Source: an uncultured Bacteroidia bacterium
GTDB taxonomy: Bacteria > Bacteroidota > Bacteroidia > Bacteroidales > UBA932
Assembly: GCA_902782225.1 (NCBI GenBank)
Contig: CACZMF010000006.1
Span: 37,291-101,290, forward strand
Direction of reading: 5' to 3'
Length of the DNA: 64,000 nt
The notes beneath the pieces are model-generated. The model was not told the origin of the DNA, ran no database searches, and was given only the letters and a program-made list of their open reading frames with translations. The position numbers and the translations under genes are program-made. Shown in pieces: positions 7,278 to 16,017 of this stretch. How positions within the stretch are numbered: position 1 is the stretch's first letter; each line of letters opens with the position of its first letter.

Positions 7278-9464
7278 TTACTCAGTTACAGGGCGGACCG
7301 AAAAGCCTCTGTCACGAAAATGCAAACCATTTATCCTTTCATTCATATGAAAGCGAATATGAAGCACCTCCATGCTACCCGAAAGCGAAGCAGATGCATA
7401 ATGGCCATCAACGCCAACATAACTAAGGTCAATACCAAAACGGTTTCCGGCCTTTGGAAGGAATATCCATTTGTCCGTGTACCCTTCCTTTTTGCCGAAA
7501 ACTTTGAAACCTTCAACGCCATTCAATGATGTTGGTTCCCATGCGCAGTTGCTCTGTATTTCATTCAACTCCTTCTTTGTTGGCATTCTCCAGGATCCGC
7601 CCCAGTGGGCCGTCGCAGCATCATCTTCTGGATACAATTCTGTTTTATCATCAACCGTTCCATAGTAGCTGTCAGTGTTGTATTTTGACAATGAAGTATA
7701 TAAACTTCCGTTACACCATTTATATGTCTTTTCACTATAGTCCCACTTCTGCTCTGTCTCGCCCCAGGCAAAATATGCTCCCAAACCCTCTGGCGAAGAC
7801 GCTCCTACATTCCAACTTGCCCATTTCACCGATAGTCCAAGGTCCACAGCTTCGCCGACTATTCCGCCAACTGTTAAGTCTGCGGGATAGTCTTCAATAG
7901 GCCTTATCCTTTCCGCATAAACGCTCCAGTTCGGGCTTGTTTTATATGAATCCACCAACTCGGCAGGAACATACAAGAAGGTATAGGAAATACTGAATGC
8001 GGATTCATCTATTGACACAACGTTCGGGGCCGGAAGAATAAGGTGGCGAAGGCCATAAAAAGCATCCCGGCCAATTTTAGTGACGCTGGAAGGTAACGTC
8101 AAAGAATAATTGTTCCCCTCAAAGCCACACTTTAAAAAAGCATAAGTATCAATAAACTCTACATTAGCCGGCCAGTTAATCGTTGACAACTGTTTGCAAT
8201 CTGCAAAGCAGCCGAACGGAATAGATGTTATACCGGACGGCAGGTCAATACTTGTCAGGCTGGAGCAACCGACAAAACACCATTTCGGAAGAGTTGTTAT
8301 TTTGGATGGCAGGACTACGGTTTTCAATGACGAACAACGCTCAAATGAACCTAATTCCGTTATATTGTCCGGTATAATTATGCTCTCAAGGTTACTCAAG
8401 CCCTCAAACACTCCTACCGTGGAAGACACGCCTGTAAAATACTTGATTTCATCAAACCTTGTGACTGTATTCCAGTCAGCAAACAGACCACTTAGGCTTG
8501 TGACCGCTGCGGCTTCCTCAAATGACACCTCGCAATCTCCATTGACGTCAAACCTTTCAACGCAAGCGCTTTTCGCAATCGGGTCAGCGAAGGAGATGAA
8601 TGATTTCCCACTATTTGGAGTATCTTTAAACAACAAGTCTTTATCCACATCAGATAAGGACCCGTAAACGCCGCGCTTTATTGCGACAGTTTTGCCTGTT
8701 GATATCGTTGCAGAAGTATTATCCTTGTAGAACACCATTGTAAATCCTCCCGCCAACTGTCCGGGGATCATTTCCATATAATACCACCTGCCCGTCTGAA
8801 ACGCCTCCCCATCCGGAGCTGTTAGAGTAATCAGGGACCTGCCTTCAGAAACTGCCCCGACAACAGGCCGCCCATCTTCAAATGTCATCTTGATCTTTCC
8901 GGCGATGGCTGTTTTGTTGTTGGCCTGGAAGGACACTTTCTTAATGCCTTCTTGCGTCAGAGAAAAGCGAAGACCACCGCAGACATTATAGAAAGAGAGG
9001 TTGAACCCTTCGGAACATGCGAGCGTAATATGTGTATTCCGCGCAAAAGACCCGGCCCGTCCGATTTGTGAAGCAGGAAGCAACGTTGTCACAGAGGAGC
9101 CATCGCAAGTGGCGCTTGACCAATATGGATACAACCCCCAAAGAATACTGTTGGTGCCGGCACCTTCTTCCGAGCCAATAACAACACCAACAATATTACC
9201 CTCAAAATCAGTCGAAGAAGCGAGGTCTGTATTTATAGACACAAAACGACTTGATCTCCCTTTCAGGAACACCTTAATCTCTTCATTTGGTTCCCAATAT
9301 ACTTGAAGAGCGCCTTCTTGAACGATTGTTTTTGTGCCCGTAGCTCCCTCAAGGGATGCGTGAATAGTAATTCGTGCCCCTTCTTCGCCAGTCATCTCAA
9401 TGCGGCTTGAACAGGCTGTTATTGCAAACAATGCAAATGCAAAGATTATTAAATGTGTTTTCAT
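7278..9464 (-). CDS. BspA-like leucine-rich-repeat surface lipoprotein
   Basis: 728-residue lipoprotein (FALFAITACSSR). The start is set at the ATG at 9464 because the signal peptide begins there and a promoter box ends 9 nt upstream; an earlier in-frame start at 9524 would lie upstream of that promoter. Domains in order: an N-terminal fimbrillin-like beta region (ITIHASLEGATGTKT), an EF-hand-like segment (FDVNGDCEVSFEEAAAV), LRR_5/BspA repeats (SLKTVVLPSKITTLP, SLTSIDLPSGITSIP), and a C-terminal FISUMP/Fib_succ_major-type domain (VDLGLSVKWASWNVGASSPE, WRMPTKKELNEI). Such proteins are outer-membrane anchored and often adhesive. It is divergent from the TPR regulator at 9700, which could control it. 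Confidence 0.85.
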   Translation of the reverse strand: MKTHLIIFAFALFAITACSSRIEMTGEEGARITIHASLEGATGTKTIVQEGALQVYWEPNEEIKVFLKGRSSRFVSINTDLASSTDFEGNIVGVVIGSEEGAGTNSILWGLYPYWSSATCDGSSVTTLLPASQIGRAGSFARNTHITLACSEGFNLSFYNVCGGLRFSLTQEGIKKVSFQANNKTAIAGKIKMTFEDGRPVVGAVSEGRSLITLTAPDGEAFQTGRWYYMEMIPGQLAGGFTMVFYKDNTSATISTGKTVAIKRGVYGSLSDVDKDLLFKDTPNSGKSFISFADPIAKSACVERFDVNGDCEVSFEEAAAVTSLSGLFADWNTVTRFDEIKYFTGVSSTVGVFEGLSNLESIIIPDNITELGSFERCSSLKTVVLPSKITTLPKWCFVGCSSLTSIDLPSGITSIPFGCFADCKQLSTINWPANVEFIDTYAFLKCGFEGNNYSLTLPSSVTKIGRDAFYGLRHLILPAPNVVSIDESAFSISYTFLYVPAELVDSYKTSPNWSVYAERIRPIEDYPADLTVGGIVGEAVDLGLSVKWASWNVGASSPEGLGAYFAWGETEQKWDYSEKTYKWCNGSLYTSLSKYNTDSYYGTVDDKTELYPEDDAATAHWGGSWRMPTKKELNEIQSNCAWEPTSLNGVEGFKVFGKKEGYTDKWIFLPKAGNRFGIDLSYVGVDGHYASASLSGSMEVLHIRFHMNERINGLHFRDRGFSVRPVTE

Positions 9465-9472
9465 AATCATTA

Positions 9473-9503
9473 CAAATATATGGTTTTTCCGTCTCCAGTA
9501 CAA
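9473..9503 (-). promoter_or_regulatory. Bacteroidota promoter of the BspA-like gene
   Basis: Read on the minus strand: TTG (9503-9501), a 20-nt spacer, then TATATTTG (9480-9473), a full match to the -33/-7 pattern. The -7 box ends 9 nt before the ATG at 9464, so the leader would be very short. No Shine-Dalgarno is visible. Confidence 0.75.
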
Positions 9504-9683
9504 CTGACATCCATGTTTCAACACTGCAAAGATACGGCGATTCTTCCAGTTTTGCGTAAATTAGTTTCTGAAGTATAGATTGTATATATTTGATAATAGG
9601 CCGGTTATGATTATCGTTTCTTACACTCATGTAATTATGCCCTAAATCTCTATTTTTTTATTACCTTGCATCTGCTATTGTGT

Positions 9684-9691
9684 TATGTTTG
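9684..9691 (+). promoter_or_regulatory. -7 box of the TPR regulator gene
   Basis: TATGTTTG matches TAnnTTTG and ends 8 nt before the ATG at 9700. No good -33 TTTG is seen at the right distance, so the promoter may be weak or activator-dependent. Confidence 0.5.
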
Positions 9692-9699
9692 TATAAACA

Positions 9700-11295
9700 A
9701 TGAGACCACCAAAAGCTATTCTCGCCCTGCTTGTCATAAGTCTCGCATGCCATCCTGTTACTCCGATTCTTTCTGAAATGAAAGGCATTGAGGAGATTAT
9801 TCAGGACGAGCCGAAAGAGGCATTGACAAGACTGTCTGATATAGATGATGAGTCCCTGTCGGGAGCCCAGGAGAAAGGTTTGTACGCATTGCTACTTTCA
9901 ATGGCGCTGGACAAGAATTACATCGACCTTCAGTCTGACTCAATCATAGCTCCCGCCGTTAATTATTACTCCAAGCACGGCGATAAACGGCATCGTTTCC
10001 TTGCTTTCTATTATCAAGGACGGGTGTTTGAAAATGCTAAGGAATATGAGAAAGCACTTGACGCATATATAAAAGCGGAGGATTTGCTATCAGATACTGT
10101 TTCCAAGGAAGAGGAAGTTCGATTATACTGCGCAAAAGCAAGGGTGTTCCAACATCAATTTGCAAGAAAAGAAGGTTACCTTGAAATGCTTAAGGCGAAA
10201 GAGGTCTCATCCACGATTGATAACCCCGAGTTCTATTTCCGCAATTGTCTTGACCTTGCTTCGTATTATTATTTGGAAGGGGAAAAACAGAAAGCCGAGG
10301 TCGAATTGGATTCTCTATGTCGGTGGATGAGGGGAAAAACACTGCAGCGTTCGTCAAACTTCTACAAAACCAAACTGCGTTCATATCTCGTTTCTGAATC
10401 GCCGTCAAAGGACACGGTGGCTGCTCTCTTCAACAACTACTTGCAAAGGTGTGTTTCAGACAAAGTAGCCTATGACCATCTATTGGCTGCCGATGCCTTT
10501 TTGGAATTGAATGACCTTGAAAGTGCCGAGCAAGAGTTTTCTTTATGCAAGGAAAGGGGAAATGACTACGATGATATTATGTATTACTCTACGTGGTCAG
10601 AACTATATGAGAAACTTGGTGATGCGAACAAAGCACTACAGGGTTTTTATAAGCATCAAGCCGCAGTGGAACGAATTAGCATTGAAGTCTTTAAGAACGA
10701 TGTCCGTTTCCTCGAAGAGAGACACAAGACAGAACTGGATAAACAAAGGGATACCTATATCAAATCATGGCTGGCGCTGCTGGTGGTCCTGATGGCGGGG
10801 CTGGCCGGGTATGGCACAGTCCGGATGGTGAGGTATCGCGCTGCACTGAAGGAGGCGAAAGAAGAATATGACTTCATCGCGAAACTGACCCAAAGCGAAG
10901 ATGGGGCCATGAAAGAGGTTCTCAGTGACCGCCTTTATGCCCTTGAGCCATACATCACCAAAAAGAGAATCATGCCTGTGCAAGCCGGGCGCAAGGGACT
11001 TGAAAAAATGGATGAGGACAGAAAGGCAATGCTGCGATCGGTCGGAATGATATATGCACTGACCTACCCGAAGTTCGTTTCCGAATTGGTCAAGCACAAA
11101 CTTTCTCCAGAGGAAGTCGGAATGTGCTCCATGTATGTGTCCGGTTATTCTTCGAAAGAATTGTCTGACCTTCTGAATCGGGGTGACATATACCACCTGA
11201 ACAGCAGCATACGGGCCAAGATCGGAGATGAGCTCTCCTCCGCAAGGCTTCATTCATGGCTCAAGGAAACGTTTAATTATAGCCAGCGGGGATGA
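9700..11295 (+). CDS. TPR-containing membrane regulator with C-terminal HTH-like domain
   Basis: 531 residues. An N-terminal signal or anchor (MRPPKAILALLVISLAC) is followed by helical TPR-type repeats (about 30-330; for example FLAFYYQGRVFENAKEYEKA), a predicted coiled coil near EERHKTELDKQRD, and one transmembrane helix (SWLALLVVLMAGLAGYGTV, about 352-370). The cytoplasmic tail ends in a LuxR-like helix-turn-helix pattern (LSPEEVGMCSMYVSGYSSKE then IRAKIGDELS). This layout is common in Bacteroidales regulators that sense at the periplasmic side. It is divergent from, and may regulate, the surface lipoprotein operon at 9464-4231. Confidence 0.75.
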   Translation: MRPPKAILALLVISLACHPVTPILSEMKGIEEIIQDEPKEALTRLSDIDDESLSGAQEKGLYALLLSMALDKNYIDLQSDSIIAPAVNYYSKHGDKRHRFLAFYYQGRVFENAKEYEKALDAYIKAEDLLSDTVSKEEEVRLYCAKARVFQHQFARKEGYLEMLKAKEVSSTIDNPEFYFRNCLDLASYYYLEGEKQKAEVELDSLCRWMRGKTLQRSSNFYKTKLRSYLVSESPSKDTVAALFNNYLQRCVSDKVAYDHLLAADAFLELNDLESAEQEFSLCKERGNDYDDIMYYSTWSELYEKLGDANKALQGFYKHQAAVERISIEVFKNDVRFLEERHKTELDKQRDTYIKSWLALLVVLMAGLAGYGTVRMVRYRAALKEAKEEYDFIAKLTQSEDGAMKEVLSDRLYALEPYITKKRIMPVQAGRKGLEKMDEDRKAMLRSVGMIYALTYPKFVSELVKHKLSPEEVGMCSMYVSGYSSKELSDLLNRGDIYHLNSSIRAKIGDELSSARLHSWLKETFNYSQRG

Positions 11296-11310
11296 TATCG
11301 TCGCGTTCAG

Positions 11311-11341
11311 TTTGTATGGAGAGAAAATAACTGTAACTTTG
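11311..11341 (+). promoter_or_regulatory. Promoter of the AlbA_2/Schlafen-type gene
   Basis: TTTG (11311-11314), a 19-nt spacer, then TAACTTTG (11334-11341): a perfect match to the Bacteroidota promoter pattern, 20 nt before the ATG at 11362. Confidence 0.8.
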
Positions 11342-11361
11342 TAAGAAAGACACATCGCGAT

Positions 11362-12816
11362 ATGGACGAAAAAGAAATAATGGCCATTATCAGAGACATT
11401 CAGGCTTCGCCAACAGAATGTGAGTGGGTTGAGATTAAGCATAATAATGAAGACCCTGAGTCTATTGGGGAATATGTCTCCGCATTAGCAAATGGTGCAG
11501 CATATATGGGACAGTCTCGGGGCTATATGGCCTGGGGATTGGATGATAATACTCATCAGATTATCGGGACTAAGTTCAATCCTAAGACAGCGAAATATGG
11601 TAATGAGGAATTAGAGAATTGGATTGCGCATAACCTGACTCCTCGTATTGATTTCTCATTTCAAGAGATTACTCTCCAGGAGGGAAGAGTTGTCATTATG
11701 ATGGTAGATTCTGCCGGTAACACCCCTGTCAAGTTCAAGGGGCTGGCGTATATTCGTGTGGGAACATATAAGAAGAAACTTGCTGATTTCCCCGAGCGCG
11801 AAAGAAAAATATGGCAGAATACCCAGCACAGCTCATTTGAGACAAAGATTGCTATGTCTGCAGTATCTGATGATGAAGTTTTGGAACTTCTGGATTACGC
11901 CAAGATTTTCAGTCTATTACATCTGCCATTCCCTGACTCAAAGACTGCCATCATTGACAAGTTGGTCGAGGAGCAGTTAATCGTAAGAAGGCAATCGTGT
12001 TTTGACATCACGAATCTTGGGGCCATTCTTTTCGCAAATGATTTAAAGAGATTCGAATTGTTGGCGAGGAAAGCCGTGAGGGTTATATTCTACAAAGAGA
12101 ATGATAGAATTAATGCAATCAGAGAGCAAGTCAACTGGAAAGGCTACGCTGTTGGTTTTGAAGGGCTTGTTGACTATATAAGTGCCAATCTTCCGGTAAA
12201 CGAAGAGATTGGAAAAGCACTTCGTAAGGAAATCCCAATGTACCCGCCTATTGCTATTCGTGAGTTTGTGGCTAATGCTCTTATACATCAAGACTTCTCC
12301 ATAGGAGGTTCTTCTACGATGATAGAGGTCTTTTCAAATCGCATGGAAATCACAAATCCAGGCAAACCTTTGATTGATGTTTTTCGCTTTATTGACCATG
12401 CTCCAATTAGCAGGAATGAAAAACTTGCCTCGCTGATGAGAAGGATGAATATCTGTGAAGAACGAGGAAGTGGAATTGACCGGGCACTTCTTCAGTGCGA
12501 GATATACCAACTTCCTGCACCTGATTTCCAGCGTGATGAGTTGTTTACCAAAGTGATTATGTTCGCGCCAATGACTCTTCGCCAGATGAACAAAGAAGAT
12601 AAACGAAGGGCCTGCTATCAACACTGCTGTTTAGAGTATCTTTCGGGGAAAAAGATGACCAACGAGAGTTTTAGAGGACGGCTCAATATCAAAGACGAGA
12701 ATTATTCAATAGCATCGCGTATTATTTCAGATACCATAGCCGCCAAATATATCAAATTAGACGACGCTACTGCCTCTTCTAAGAAATACGCTAGATATGT
12801 TCCATTTTGGGTTTGA
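11362..12816 (+). CDS. AlbA_2 (Schlafen-like) / HATPase_c_4 putative transcriptional regulator
   Basis: 484 residues. The N-terminal AlbA_2 domain (about 15-130: ESIGEYVSALANGAAYMG, GYMAWGLDDNTHQIIGTKF) is a nucleic-acid-binding fold, and the YIRVGTYKKKL motif closes it. The central and C-terminal part contains the HATPase_c_4-type segment (IREFVANALIHQDFS, IEVFSNRMEITNPG, RRMNICEERGSGID) followed by a winged-helix-like tail. Proteins of this layout are often annotated as RecG-like or ATP-binding regulators and are frequent on mobile regions. Here it is the last gene of the AT-rich island and has its own promoter. The target is unknown. Confidence 0.85.
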   Translation: MDEKEIMAIIRDIQASPTECEWVEIKHNNEDPESIGEYVSALANGAAYMGQSRGYMAWGLDDNTHQIIGTKFNPKTAKYGNEELENWIAHNLTPRIDFSFQEITLQEGRVVIMMVDSAGNTPVKFKGLAYIRVGTYKKKLADFPERERKIWQNTQHSSFETKIAMSAVSDDEVLELLDYAKIFSLLHLPFPDSKTAIIDKLVEEQLIVRRQSCFDITNLGAILFANDLKRFELLARKAVRVIFYKENDRINAIREQVNWKGYAVGFEGLVDYISANLPVNEEIGKALRKEIPMYPPIAIREFVANALIHQDFSIGGSSTMIEVFSNRMEITNPGKPLIDVFRFIDHAPISRNEKLASLMRRMNICEERGSGIDRALLQCEIYQLPAPDFQRDELFTKVIMFAPMTLRQMNKEDKRRACYQHCCLEYLSGKKMTNESFRGRLNIKDENYSIASRIISDTIAAKYIKLDDATASSKKYARYVPFWV

Positions 12817-12924
12817 TCTTATGTGACCATTATGTGACTAAGCCTTTTAAATTATCTCTAAATAATTGATAATCAATACTTTTTTATGTGATTATTATAT
12901 GACTATTGTTTAAAAATTAACTAT

Positions 12925-13233
12925 ATGGACAAGAAAGTATTGGATTATATCAGCGGATTGGGGAGAGGAAGGATGAACCTCGGAGGTTTGATCTCAAAGG
13001 CGGTCACGACAGCTGCGATCAACAAGAAGAAGGAATAAGTGGAGGCGCAGGTGCGGGCGGCGCAGACCCACATACAGAGCTACACCTTCCAGGCCCTTCC
13101 CAAGACGGTCGCGGAGCTCCAGGCCCTGCCTGAAGCCGCAATGAACGACGTCTATGCCGTCGCCGCCCTCAGCGTCCTCGCACTGATGCGCTTCGAGGAA
13201 AGCCGGGCCGCCGCCGAAGACAAGTGGCGCTAG
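12925..13233 (+). pseudogene. Broken DUF6935 paralogue
   Basis: ATG at 12925 opens MDKKVLDYISGLGRGRMNL, then an in-frame TAA (13036-13038) interrupts after 37 codons. The same frame resumes with VEAQVRAAQTH and 45 codons highly similar in DNA to the gene at 3505 (QALPKTVAELQALPEAAMND...). A deletion then joins FEESRA directly to AAEDKWR, removing about 110 codons present in the intact copy. Both copies end with the same codons and stop. A GTG at 13039 could start a 64-residue remnant, but function is unlikely. The upstream 108 nt (12817-12924) is AT-rich with no clear promoter. Confidence 0.85.
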
Positions 13234-13234
13234 A

Positions 13235-14611
13235 CTAATAACTTAGCAGCTTCACATTCTCGAGCGTCAGAAGGCCGGGGGCCGAGAAGTCACTTTCGGC
13301 GCCGGTCCAGAAGAAGGTGCAGTCGCGCAGCACCACGTCGTGGATCATCGCGGGCGTGCCGTGAGCCTGCAGGGCTATGCGCGCATCGCGGCAGACCACG
13401 CGCTCGATCGTGATGTCGCAGAACTCCGGGACGAACTGGTCCGTCTCCTCGCGGGAGCCCTTCTCCCCCACCTGCACGTTGGTGTAGGTGGTCTCGAACA
13501 CCACCGCCTGGTCGCGTATGTCGCTCATAATCACGTCGCTGATGCGCACGCGCTCCGTCTTCCCGCCGCGTCCGGGAGCGCTCTTGAAGCGAAGGCCGGT
13601 GTCGGTGCCGGAGAAAGTGTTGCCATGCACCACCACGTCGCGTATGCCGCCGGAGAACTCAGACCCGATCACGAAGCCGCCGTGGGCGTGATACACGGTG
13701 TTGCCGCAGATGAGCACGCGCTCGGTGGCGCCCGCTTTCAGGGCCGCCTGCCCGCCGCCCGCCTTAAGGCAGATGCCGTCGTCGCCCACGTCCACAGTGC
13801 AGCCCGTCACCAGCACGTCCCTGGACTGCATCAAGTCGATGCCGTCGCCGTTCTGCGCGTTCCAGGGGCAACGCACCGTGACTCCGTCGATGATCACGTC
13901 GGAGCAGCGCTGCGGCACCAGGTGGAAGCGCGGGGAGTTCTGGATGGTCACGCCCTTGACGAGCACGCGCCTGCAATCGGTGAAGCGGATCAGGTGCACA
14001 CGCATCTTCTCCTGCTCCCGGTAGCCCTCGGCGATGTTGCCGAAGTGCTTGAGATTGAACGGGTACCACAGGGCGCCCTCTTCGGCGTCGGTGCCGCCCA
14101 TCAGGTGGTAGTCCTTCCACTCCACGTCGCTGACCTTGCCGCGCTTCACGGCCCGCCACCACTCGCCGTTGCCGTCGATGGTGCCCTCGCCGGTGATGCT
14201 TATGTCCTCACGCTTGCTGGCGGAGATTCCGGGGGCCGTCTTGCCGTCGTCGCGCAGGTGCTGCGCCTTGTCCGGGGTGAGCAGCAGCATGGCGTTACGC
14301 TCCAGATGCAGGTCGATGCGGTTCTTTAGCGAGATCGGGCCGGTGAGCCAGATGCCGGCAGGCACCACCAGGTGGCCGCCGCCGCGCTTGTCAAGGGAGG
14401 CAATCGCCTTGCGGAAGGCTTCGGTGTTGAGCGTGACGCCGTCGCCAACGCCCCCGAAGTCGAGGATGGACACCGTCAGGTCGGGAATCGAAGGAGCGGC
14501 GGGCTCGGAGATGGGGACGGGAAGGGCGTTGTAGAGGCGGGCGTAGTCGCCAGCAAAGGCGGGAAAGGCCGCGAGCAGCACGAGGGCCGCAATGATTGTG
14601 GTACGTTTCAT
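13235..14611 (-). CDS. GH28 family polygalacturonase-like enzyme
   Basis: 458 residues with a signal peptide (MKRTTIIAALVLLAAFPAFA). Right-handed beta-helix of glycoside hydrolase family 28, which cleaves galacturonic-acid linkages in pectin. Family landmarks are present: DFGGVGDGVTLNTEAF at the N-terminus, GTIDGNGEWW, then the catalytic Asp set in NGDGIDLMQS (about 253) and VGDDGICLKAG (about 275), HGGFVIGSEFSGG (about 310) and RFKSAPGRGG (about 343). It is the last gene of a coupled operon: its ATG shares one base with the GH29 stop codon. Rhamnogalacturonan or homogalacturonan specificity cannot be told apart here. Confidence 0.92.
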   Translation of the reverse strand: MKRTTIIAALVLLAAFPAFAGDYARLYNALPVPISEPAAPSIPDLTVSILDFGGVGDGVTLNTEAFRKAIASLDKRGGGHLVVPAGIWLTGPISLKNRIDLHLERNAMLLLTPDKAQHLRDDGKTAPGISASKREDISITGEGTIDGNGEWWRAVKRGKVSDVEWKDYHLMGGTDAEEGALWYPFNLKHFGNIAEGYREQEKMRVHLIRFTDCRRVLVKGVTIQNSPRFHLVPQRCSDVIIDGVTVRCPWNAQNGDGIDLMQSRDVLVTGCTVDVGDDGICLKAGGGQAALKAGATERVLICGNTVYHAHGGFVIGSEFSGGIRDVVVHGNTFSGTDTGLRFKSAPGRGGKTERVRISDVIMSDIRDQAVVFETTYTNVQVGEKGSREETDQFVPEFCDITIERVVCRDARIALQAHGTPAMIHDVVLRDCTFFWTGAESDFSAPGLLTLENVKLLSY

Positions 14612-16017
14612 TATTGACTGTTATAAAGCGCCACCTCGCTCAGCACAGGGCAGGCCTTCGAGGAGGTGATCCTGATTCGTATTGCTTCCGCGCTCTGCGG
14701 CGGGAAACTGAGTATCCTTTTGTATCCAATAGTCGTGCCCGAAGCTATTTCCTGCCACTCCCCGGATGACGGGCGGGCGTCGACAGCAAAGGCCGCAACC
14801 CTCTGGCCCAGAGGGATATACTCCTGCAGCACGAGGCGATCGAAATGGGCCTCCGCGGGCAGGGTCAGCTCAAGGACGGGCGTTAGTTCGCCGTCCGCCG
14901 GAGCCCAGAAAGTGTCGAAGTCGCCGTCCACCAGATTGCTCCCACGGAAGCGGCGGGCACGGGCTTTCGTGCCGCCCACGGAGGCGCCGGAGGCCAGGTT
15001 GTCCGAGAATTCCCGGTCGATGCGCGCCTTCCACTCCATCAGCCGCAGGGAGTCGGCTTCCGGGATGCGGCCGCGTGTGTCCGGGGGCACATTGAGAAGC
15101 AGCAGCGAGTTGCGGCCCACGCTTTCCAGGTAGATGCGCATCAGCTCGTCCACGCTCTTCGGCTCCTCGCCGGGGCGCCAGAACCAGCCGGGGCGCAGCG
15201 ACACGTCGGTCTCCGCCGGGATCCACGCGCTGCCGTATTTATTGCCGCACTGAAGGGTGTCCACGGGGGGCGCACCGAGACCGGGCTCGAAGCCATCGGG
15301 GCTCAGGGTGCTCCAGTTGGTCTCCCCTGCCGAGCCGCGCTCGTTGCCCACCCAGCGGCATCCGGGCCCCACGTCGCTGAACATCACGGCGCCGGGGCTG
15401 AGCTCACGCACGGTCCTGTGGAACAGGGGCCAGTCGTACTCCTGCCGCCTGCCGTCAGGGCCTTCGCCGCAGGCCCCGTCGAACCATTGTTCGAACACGG
15501 GTCCGTAGCGGCCGTCGTGGACGCTGCGCAGCGTGCGGGCGTATTTTTCATTGTAGGCAGGGCTGCCGTAATCGGGGTCGAAACGGTCCCAGGGGGATAT
15601 GTACACCCCGAACTTCAGCCCATATTCACGGCAGGCGTCCGAAAGCTCACGGAGCACGTCGCCGCGCCCGTCCCGCCAGGGGCTGGAGGCCACGGTGTGG
15701 GTGCTTTCCGGGTTGGGCCAGAGGCAGAATCCGTCGTGGTGCTTGGCGGTGATTATGATGCCCTTCATGCCGGCTGCAGCGGCCGTACGGGCCCACTGGC
15801 GGCAGTCCAGGGCCGTCGGTGCGAAGAGGTCTTCCGGCTCGGTGCCTAGCCCCCATTCCAGGCCGCTGAAGGTGTTGGGGCCGAAATGGCAGAACATGTT
15901 CACCTCCATCCTCTGCCACTCCATCTGGGCGGCGGACGGCACCGGGCCGCACGGCGCAGGCGCGCCCGCAGAGCAGGCGGCAAGAAGGAACAGGAAGGAC
16001 AGGGGCAGGTGCCTCAT
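14611..16017 (-). CDS. GH29 family alpha-L-fucosidase with F5/8-type C domain
   Basis: 468 residues. The N-terminus is a signal with a possible lipobox (LFLLAACSAG). The GH29 barrel shows FCHFGPNTFSGLEWG, IIITAKHHDGFCLWPN, KFGVYISPWDR and the nucleophile region FEQWFDGACGEG (Asp about 180), then NSLLLLNVPPD. The last roughly 130 residues (from LASGASVGG to the C-terminus) form a discoidin/F5/8-type carbohydrate-binding domain. It removes terminal L-fucose. The stop overlaps the GH28 start by one base, and its ATG directly follows the esterase stop, so translation is coupled along the operon. Confidence 0.92.
   Translation of the reverse strand: MRHLPLSFLFLLAACSAGAPAPCGPVPSAAQMEWQRMEVNMFCHFGPNTFSGLEWGLGTEPEDLFAPTALDCRQWARTAAAAGMKGIIITAKHHDGFCLWPNPESTHTVASSPWRDGRGDVLRELSDACREYGLKFGVYISPWDRFDPDYGSPAYNEKYARTLRSVHDGRYGPVFEQWFDGACGEGPDGRRQEYDWPLFHRTVRELSPGAVMFSDVGPGCRWVGNERGSAGETNWSTLSPDGFEPGLGAPPVDTLQCGNKYGSAWIPAETDVSLRPGWFWRPGEEPKSVDELMRIYLESVGRNSLLLLNVPPDTRGRIPEADSLRLMEWKARIDREFSDNLASGASVGGTKARARRFRGSNLVDGDFDTFWAPADGELTPVLELTLPAEAHFDRLVLQEYIPLGQRVAAFAVDARPSSGEWQEIASGTTIGYKRILSFPPQSAEAIRIRITSSKACPVLSEVALYNSQ

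Noticed and set aside
13039-13233. Separate 64-residue gene starting at GTG 13039
   Set aside because: It is the downstream part of the broken DUF6935 copy, in the same frame as codons 1-37, and lacks most of the domain.
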